Shown piece after piece: positions 6,328 through 10,281 of a DNA stretch of 10,281 bases. The DNA is from Thermoplasmata archaeon (GTDB taxonomy: Archaea; Thermoplasmatota; Thermoplasmata; Lutacidiplasmatales; UBA184), in assembly GCA_030039525.1 (NCBI GenBank), contig JASHVI010000075.1:1-10281 (forward strand). Direction: 5' to 3'. Numbering within the stretch: the stretch's first letter is position 1; each line of letters starts with the position of its first letter. Below the pieces are notes generated by a model. It was not told the DNA's origin. It made no database searches and saw nothing but the letters and a program-made list of their open reading frames with translations. Made by a program: the position numbers and the translations under genes.

Positions 6328-7874
6328 GTCAGGACCCGGCCCCGCCGGGCGAGCCCCCGCTCGGCACGTCCAAGCCCCGCTTCGGCACCGCGGGGGCCGA
6401 GGGAGCGCTCCCGGTTCCGCCGACCGAGCGGTCCCGGGCCTCGGGCCCCGAGCGACCCTCCGGCGCCGCGTCGGTCCGGGGGGAGGTCCGCCGACTCTTC
6501 GGCACCGACGGGATCCGGGGCGTCGTCGGCGTGGAGTACACGCCCGCCTTCGTGGCGGAGGTCGGCGCCGCCCTCTCGGCCTACCTGGCGGGCAGCGGCC
6601 ACGTCCTCATCGCCCGGGACTTCCGCACGACGAGCCCCGGGATCGCGCGGATCCTCGAGGGAACGCTCCAGATGAGCGGCCTCGAGGTGACGGAGATGGG
6701 GCCGATGCCGACCCCGTGCCTGCAGTTCAACGTCCGCGCCCTCGCGGCGCGCGCCGGCCTCATGGTCACCGCGTCGCACAACCCCACCGAGTTCAACGGC
6801 ATCAAGTTCAGCGGCCCCGAGGGGCTCGAGCTGCCGAGGGAGGCGGAGGAGTTCCTCGAGCGGGCGATCGCGGAGCATCGGTACCCCCCGACGCCGTGGC
6901 ACCGGGCGGGCACGATCCAGCAGGACTCGACCGGGATCTCCCGGTACGCCGCCTCGATCCGCGCGCACGTCGACGAGGCGGCGATCCGGCGGGCCCGGCC
7001 CCGGGTCGTGCTCGACTGCGGGAACGGGACCAGCGCCCTCGTCAGCCCGAAGCTCCTGCGCGACCTCGGCTGCGAGCTCGTCACCCTCAACGCCAACCCC
7101 GACGGGCACTTCCCCGGGCATCCCTCGGAGCCGACGGAGGAGAACCTCGCGGACCTCCGCCGGGTCGTCGTCCAGACCGGCTCGGTCCTCGGCGTCGCGC
7201 ACGACGGGGACTCCGACCGCGTCGCCTTCGTCGACGAGACGGGGCACTACCTCCCCGGGGAGGAGACCCTCGCCCTCTTCGCCCGCTTCGCCCTCGCCGC
7301 GCGGCCCGGCGGGACCGTGGTCACGGCCGTGACCTCGACGAGCTGCGTGGAGGACGTGGTCGCCGCGGAGGGAGGTCGCCTGCTGATCACCCGATCCGGC
7401 TCCCTCCCCGTCGCGCGGGCGATCGCGGAGAGCCGGGCCCCGTTCGGGGGCGAGGAGAACGGGGGCTACTACTGGCCGGAGCACCAGATCGCCCGCGACG
7501 GCCCGATGTCCTCGGCGAAGATGCTCGAGCTGCTCGCCCTCTCCGGGGAGAAGCTCTCGACGATGGCCCGGTCCCTTCCCCGCTACTCCGTGCTCAAGAC
7601 GAAGATCCCGCTCCCGTACGAGGTGAAGACCGGCGTGCTTGAGGACGTGCGCGAGGAGCTCGGGCGTCGGGCCCTCCGGCTCACCACGATCGACGGCGTG
7701 AAGGCCTTCTTCGACGACGGCTGGCTGCTCGTCCGGCCGAGCGGGACGGAGCCGATCTGCCGGATCTTCGCGGAGAGCCGACAGGCGGACCGGGCCCGGC
7801 AGCTCGTCGACCTGGGGATCCGCCTCGTCACCGAGCGGGTCACGGCGCGCACCGCGGGGCCGAACCCCCCGTGA
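6324..7874 (+). CDS. glmM: Phosphoglucosamine mutase (α-D-phosphohexomutase family)
   Basis: It interconverts glucosamine-6-phosphate and glucosamine-1-phosphate in the cytosol, on the route to UDP-GlcNAc. All four family signatures are present, numbered from GTG 6324: FGTDGIRG (F59), the phosphoserine loop TASHNP (S151), the metal loop DGDSDR (D294, D296, D298) and the phosphate-binding RPSGT (R471). The substrate loop GGEENGG (E377, E378) and the following PEHQIARDG are of archaeal type. The length from 6324 is 516 residues against about 450 usual; the excess is a Pro/Ala/Gly-rich N-terminal extension of about 50 residues. No ATG, GTG or TTG exists in frame between 6324 and the FGTDGIRG motif, so the extension cannot be trimmed. 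An earlier GTG (6240) gives 544 residues but lacks a Shine-Dalgarno motif. GTG 6324 overlaps the leader stop. A related phosphomannomutase or phosphoglucomutase activity is possible. Confidence 0.85.
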   Translation: MSQDPAPPGEPPLGTSKPRFGTAGAEGALPVPPTERSRASGPERPSGAASVRGEVRRLFGTDGIRGVVGVEYTPAFVAEVGAALSAYLAGSGHVLIARDFRTTSPGIARILEGTLQMSGLEVTEMGPMPTPCLQFNVRALAARAGLMVTASHNPTEFNGIKFSGPEGLELPREAEEFLERAIAEHRYPPTPWHRAGTIQQDSTGISRYAASIRAHVDEAAIRRARPRVVLDCGNGTSALVSPKLLRDLGCELVTLNANPDGHFPGHPSEPTEENLADLRRVVVQTGSVLGVAHDGDSDRVAFVDETGHYLPGEETLALFARFALAARPGGTVVTAVTSTSCVEDVVAAEGGRLLITRSGSLPVARAIAESRAPFGGEENGGYYWPEHQIARDGPMSSAKMLELLALSGEKLSTMARSLPRYSVLKTKIPLPYEVKTGVLEDVREELGRRALRLTTIDGVKAFFDDGWLLVRPSGTEPICRIFAESRQADRARQLVDLGIRLVTERVTARTAGPNPP

Positions 7875-7916
7875 GGGGCGGGGCGCGGCCCTCCCTCTCC
7901 GCCGGGCGGGCCATCG

Positions 7917-7929
7917 ATGCCCTTTTCTG
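7917..7929 (+). promoter_or_regulatory. Weak T-rich element between glmM and the GT4 gene
   Basis: The stretch containing CCTTTTCTG is the only T-rich part of the 88-bp gap 7875-7962. It could be a poor TATA-like box for the glycosyltransferase (start about 40 bases on) or the T-run that ends the glmM transcript. The sequence does not decide between these. Confidence 0.25.
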
Positions 7930-7934
7930 TCGCG

Positions 7935-7951
7935 GGCGGCGCCCCGCCGCC
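7935..7951 (+). repeat. 7-bp hairpin just upstream of the GT4 start
   Basis: GGCGGCG (7935-7941) and CGCCGCC (7945-7951) pair exactly around a CCC loop and end 11 bases before the ATG. If it forms in mRNA it would sit over the ribosome-binding area, where no good Shine-Dalgarno motif is seen. Chance occurrence in such GC-rich DNA is quite possible. Confidence 0.3.
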
Positions 7952-7962
7952 GGGCCCGGGGG

Positions 7963-9192
7963 ATGACCGAGGCGATCGACCGGCCGATCCTCGTGATCGT
8001 GCCGCTCCCCCCGACCTACCGGGGCGGGACCGAGGAGTACGCCTACCGGGTGGCCCGGCGCCTCTCCGAGTCGGCCCCGGTCCGGATCCTCACGACGACC
8101 GTTGATCCGACTCCGAACAGCGCCCCGGTGCCGACCGCGGGCATCCCGATCGAGCGCCTCCCGGCGCGACGCCTGTTCGAGCGCCCCCTCCTGACCTCGG
8201 CCGGGACCGCGCGGCTGCGGGCCGCGGTCCGGTCGGCCCGGCTCGTCGAGCTCCACATGCCGTTCCCGTTCGTGGAGCGGAAGGTCGTCCGGTGGGCCCG
8301 CGAGGCCGGCGTGCCCATCGTCCTCACCTACCACATGGACGCGGACCTGGGGGGGGCCGTGCGGCTCCCCGGCGCCGGGGTCGTCACGGCCTCCTACCGG
8401 CTCCTCTCGGCCCACCCGGCCCTCTCGGGGGCGAGCGTGGTCGTCTCGAACTCGAGCGGCTACGCCCGGAGCTCCCCGGTCCTCTCGCGCCACCTCGACC
8501 GGGTGCGGGTGATCCCGAAGGGGATCGACCTCGCGAGGCTCGGCATCACCGGGCCGGTCCCGGGGGGGCGCCTCGAGCCGGCGAACGGGCTGCTTCCGGG
8601 GAGCGCACCGGAGGACCGGCGCGTGGTGTTCGTCGGTCGGCTGGTTCCCTACAAGGGTCTTCCCGTCCTGCTCGAGGCGATCGCCCGGCTCCGGCCGGGC
8701 CTCCCGGCCCTGCGGCTCTACGTCGCCGGGCGGGGGCCCGAGCGGGAGGCGATGGAGCGCCGGGCGGCCGCGCTCGGGATCGCCGACATCGTCCGGTTCC
8801 TCGGCTTCGTCCCCGACGACCGGCTCGCCGAGCTCCTCCGGTCGGCCGACGTCGTCGCCTGCCCGTCGGTCGGCAGCCTCGAGTCCTCGGCGACCTGCCT
8901 CGAGGAGGCCGCGGCCCTCGGGGTCCCGACCCTCGGCTCGGACCTCCCGGGGGCCTCGGAGTCGATCCCGGACGACGGGCACCGGGGGCTGCTCTGCGCG
9001 CCCGGGAACCCGGAGGCGGTCGCCCGGGCGCTCGAGCGCCTGCTGGCGCAGCCGCGGCCCGACCCGCCCTCGAATCGGCCCCGCACCTGGGACGACGTCG
9101 CCCGGGAGTACCTCGCCCTCTATCGGGAGCTCGGCATGGCGGAGGGGGGCGCGGGACCCGCCCACAACCCAGATAATCGGGTCGCCAGCTAG
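7963..9192 (+). CDS. GT-B glycosyltransferase, family 4 type (Glycos_transf_1 domain)
   Basis: The protein has 409 residues and a two-Rossmann GT-B build with no TM segment, so it is cytosolic or peripheral. The N-terminal acceptor domain opens with ILVIVPLPPTYRGGTEEY, the Gly-rich loop of GT4 enzymes. The C-terminal donor domain starts near VFVGRLVPYKG, whose R226 and K231 correspond to donor-phosphate contacts. It continues through YVAGRGPE and VRFLGFVPDDRLAELLRSADVVACPS to the E-x7-E motif in LESSATCLEEAAALG (E307, E315). The family retains stereochemistry and uses nucleotide sugars; the sugar used here cannot be read from the sequence. Position between glmM and membrane protein C suggests a role in building a surface or N-linked glycan precursor. 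The ATG start follows a run of G but no clear Shine-Dalgarno motif. It is codirectional with glmM across an 88-bp gap. Confidence 0.92.
   Translation: MTEAIDRPILVIVPLPPTYRGGTEEYAYRVARRLSESAPVRILTTTVDPTPNSAPVPTAGIPIERLPARRLFERPLLTSAGTARLRAAVRSARLVELHMPFPFVERKVVRWAREAGVPIVLTYHMDADLGGAVRLPGAGVVTASYRLLSAHPALSGASVVVSNSSGYARSSPVLSRHLDRVRVIPKGIDLARLGITGPVPGGRLEPANGLLPGSAPEDRRVVFVGRLVPYKGLPVLLEAIARLRPGLPALRLYVAGRGPEREAMERRAAALGIADIVRFLGFVPDDRLAELLRSADVVACPSVGSLESSATCLEEAAALGVPTLGSDLPGASESIPDDGHRGLLCAPGNPEAVARALERLLAQPRPDPPSNRPRTWDDVAREYLALYRELGMAEGGAGPAHNPDNRVAS
9171..9178 (+). promoter_or_regulatory. Possible TATA-like box for protein C inside the GT4 3' end
   Basis: AGATAATC lies in the last codons of the GT4 gene, about 35 bases before the ATG at 9209. 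That distance would give a transcript starting near the Shine-Dalgarno motif. It could equally be ordinary coding sequence (the residues are DN), with C read from the upstream transcript. Confidence 0.3.
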
Positions 9193-9197
9193 GGCCC

Positions 9198-9207
9198 GGG
9201 AGGGGGA
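9198..9207 (+). promoter_or_regulatory. Shine-Dalgarno region deciding the start of protein C
   Basis: The purine run GGGAGGGGGA, directly before the ATG at 9209, is the only ribosome-binding-like element in the 16-bp gap after GT4. It supports this ATG and close coupling of the two genes. Confidence 0.5.
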
Positions 9208-9208
9208 G

Positions 9209-10281
9209 ATGGGGGACCCCGCACCCGCGGCCGCTCCGGCGCCCCCGCCCCGACCCCCCCCGCCGCCCACGTGGCTCGACCGGATCTTCGGCCGGCCGCC
9301 TCCGCCGGAGAACCCCCCGGACGGCGTCCCGAGGCTCCCGGGGCCGGGCCTCTCGGAGTGGCCGTACCTCGCCGCCGCGGTCCTCCTCGCGGTCGCCGTC
9401 GGGGCCGCCCTCGAGTGGATCGTCTCCGGCTCGGCCATCCCTCCCGGCGGGGACTCCGGGCAGTGGATCGCCGCGAGCTACCCGTACATCAACCGGCCGT
9501 ACCCCTCCCAGGTGATCTTCCTCGGGTATCCCCCGCTGGTCTTCCCGATCCTCGGGTTCCTCTACGTCGTCGGCGGCTCGCCGATGATGTCCGGCCGGCT
9601 CTTCGTCGGGCTCGCCACGGTCCTGTTCGGCCTCGCGACGTACTACCTCGCCCGGTCAATGGTCCGGCGGCCGCTCATCGCCGTGCTCGTCGAGGGGTTC
9701 GTCCTCCTGAACGCGCCGCTGCTCCGCCTCTTCTTCTTCGGGGCCTACCCGACGATCCTCGGGATCGTCTTCCTCCAGCTCACGTTAGGGTTCGCCGCGC
9801 GCTGGCTCGGCTCCGGTCGCCCGTACCTCCTGCTCCTCTTCTGGCTCGGCCTCACCGCGACCGTCCTCACCCACTCGTTGGTGGGGATCCTCGCGATCGC
9901 GACGGTCGCCTTCGCCGGGCTCGTCCTGCTCGCCGAACGTCGGCTTCCCCGGGAGGTGATCTTCTCCGAGGCCGAGGGCCTCGGCCTCGCGACCTTCCTG
10001 CTCGGCGTCGGGGGCTTCTACCTCGGGACCCGGTACTTCGGGATCGTCCATCCGAACTACCTCTCCGAGGGGCTCCTCGGCCACACGAAGACCAACCTCG
10101 ACTCGCTCCTCTACCCGTTCCGGCTGAACTCGCTCCCGGGGATCTTCGGCCACCACACCCTCTTCAGCCCGGAGGCCGCCTACGGGATCTGCGTCGTCTT
10201 CCTGGTCGTCCTGTTCTTCCTCGTGATGTTCCTGGCCGTGCGTCGGCGGCTCCCGACGCCGGTGCTGCTGCAGGCGAGCTT
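9209..10281 (+). CDS. Polytopic membrane protein C, GT-C-like, divergent relative of A and B (3' end cut off)
   Basis: A frame opens at ATG 9209 and remains open to the right edge, showing 357 residues. A Pro-rich cytosolic tail of about 50 residues is followed by TM1 and the first outer loop IPPGGDSGQWIAASY (D82), which matches PPGPDSGHWITTSY of protein A. Next come GYPPLVFP, a stretch ending YYLARSMV, FFFGAYPTILG and LTHSLVG, in the same order and spacing as YPPALFP, HLARRYL, FWAGYPN and LTHSLTF of A. At least seven further TM segments are visible. The HVDTDY motif would lie beyond the edge or is absent. The shared loop-1 aspartate suggests a GT-C-type or PTPS-related membrane enzyme acting on lipid-linked sugars; this is inference. 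It starts 16 bases after the GT4 gene and is probably in the same operon. Confidence 0.83.
   Translation, partial: MGDPAPAAAPAPPPRPPPPPTWLDRIFGRPPPPENPPDGVPRLPGPGLSEWPYLAAAVLLAVAVGAALEWIVSGSAIPPGGDSGQWIAASYPYINRPYPSQVIFLGYPPLVFPILGFLYVVGGSPMMSGRLFVGLATVLFGLATYYLARSMVRRPLIAVLVEGFVLLNAPLLRLFFFGAYPTILGIVFLQLTLGFAARWLGSGRPYLLLLFWLGLTATVLTHSLVGILAIATVAFAGLVLLAERRLPREVIFSEAEGLGLATFLLGVGGFYLGTRYFGIVHPNYLSEGLLGHTKTNLDSLLYPFRLNSLPGIFGHHTLFSPEAAYGICVVFLVVLFFLVMFLAVRRRLPTPVLLQAS

Noticed and set aside
5685..7484. 599-codon minus-strand frame spanning the hydrolase end and glmM
   Set aside because: It crosses the glmM promoter region and is antisense to conserved GlmM motifs. Its composition is typical of a GC shadow frame.
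7840..9438. 532-codon minus-strand frame opposite GT4 and the start of C
   Set aside because: Low-complexity Arg/Gly/Pro-rich product, antisense to a clear GT4 family protein.
1..10281. Mobile element, CRISPR array, tRNA or rRNA
   Set aside because: No transposase or integrase motifs, no terminal inverted repeats, no regularly spaced repeats and no tRNA-like cloverleaf were seen on reading both strands by eye. The coding frames fill the window.

Overview
The window is very GC-rich (roughly 70 percent by eye), with a strong preference for G or C at third codon positions. It looks archaeal, most plausibly a high-GC member of the Thermoplasmatota. The supports are isolated AT-rich TATA-like boxes at about the archaeal distance upstream of genes, a phosphohexomutase with an archaeal-style GGEENGG substrate loop, GTG and TTG starts with short leaders, and surface proteins dense in N-x-S/T sequons. 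The taxonomic call is inference; a 16S rRNA or marker-gene search on the parent contig would settle it.

Layout, left to right. (1) 1-3534, minus strand: two tandem, clearly paralogous polytopic membrane proteins. The upstream one (3534 to 1120, called A) is complete at 804 residues and has a large extracytoplasmic C-terminal domain. The downstream one (1123 to beyond the left edge, called B) overlaps A by four bases (TTGA) and is cut by the window. (2) 3535-3726: a divergent promoter region with two TATA-like boxes and a 10-bp-phased repeat. (3) 3727-6114, plus strand: a secreted, C-terminally membrane-anchored glycoside-hydrolase-like protein (clan GH-A pattern) with about twenty N-glycosylation sequons. 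(4) 6115-6213: a perfect hairpin followed directly by a TATA-like box. (5) 6214-6327: a 37-codon leader ORF whose stop overlaps the GTG start of (6) a phosphoglucosamine mutase (glmM, about 6324-7874) carrying an unusual Pro-rich N-terminal extension. (7) 7963-9192: a cytosolic GT-B family 4 glycosyltransferase. (8) 9209 to beyond the right edge: a third, more divergent relative of the membrane proteins (called C).

Read together, this looks like a surface-glycan locus. GlmM would supply amino-sugar phosphate for UDP-GlcNAc, the GT4 enzyme would extend a glycan on the cytosolic face, the membrane proteins (GT-C-like; loop-1 aspartate motif PPGxDxGxW) could transfer sugars or glycans on the outer face, and the anchored hydrolase could trim or remodel surface glycans. 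The roles of the membrane proteins and of the hydrolase are inferred from architecture and motifs and are not proven by the sequence.

The coding strands are covered almost end to end. No rRNA, tRNA, CRISPR array, insertion sequence or integrase was seen. Many long open frames on the opposite strand are composition artefacts of the GC-rich codons.
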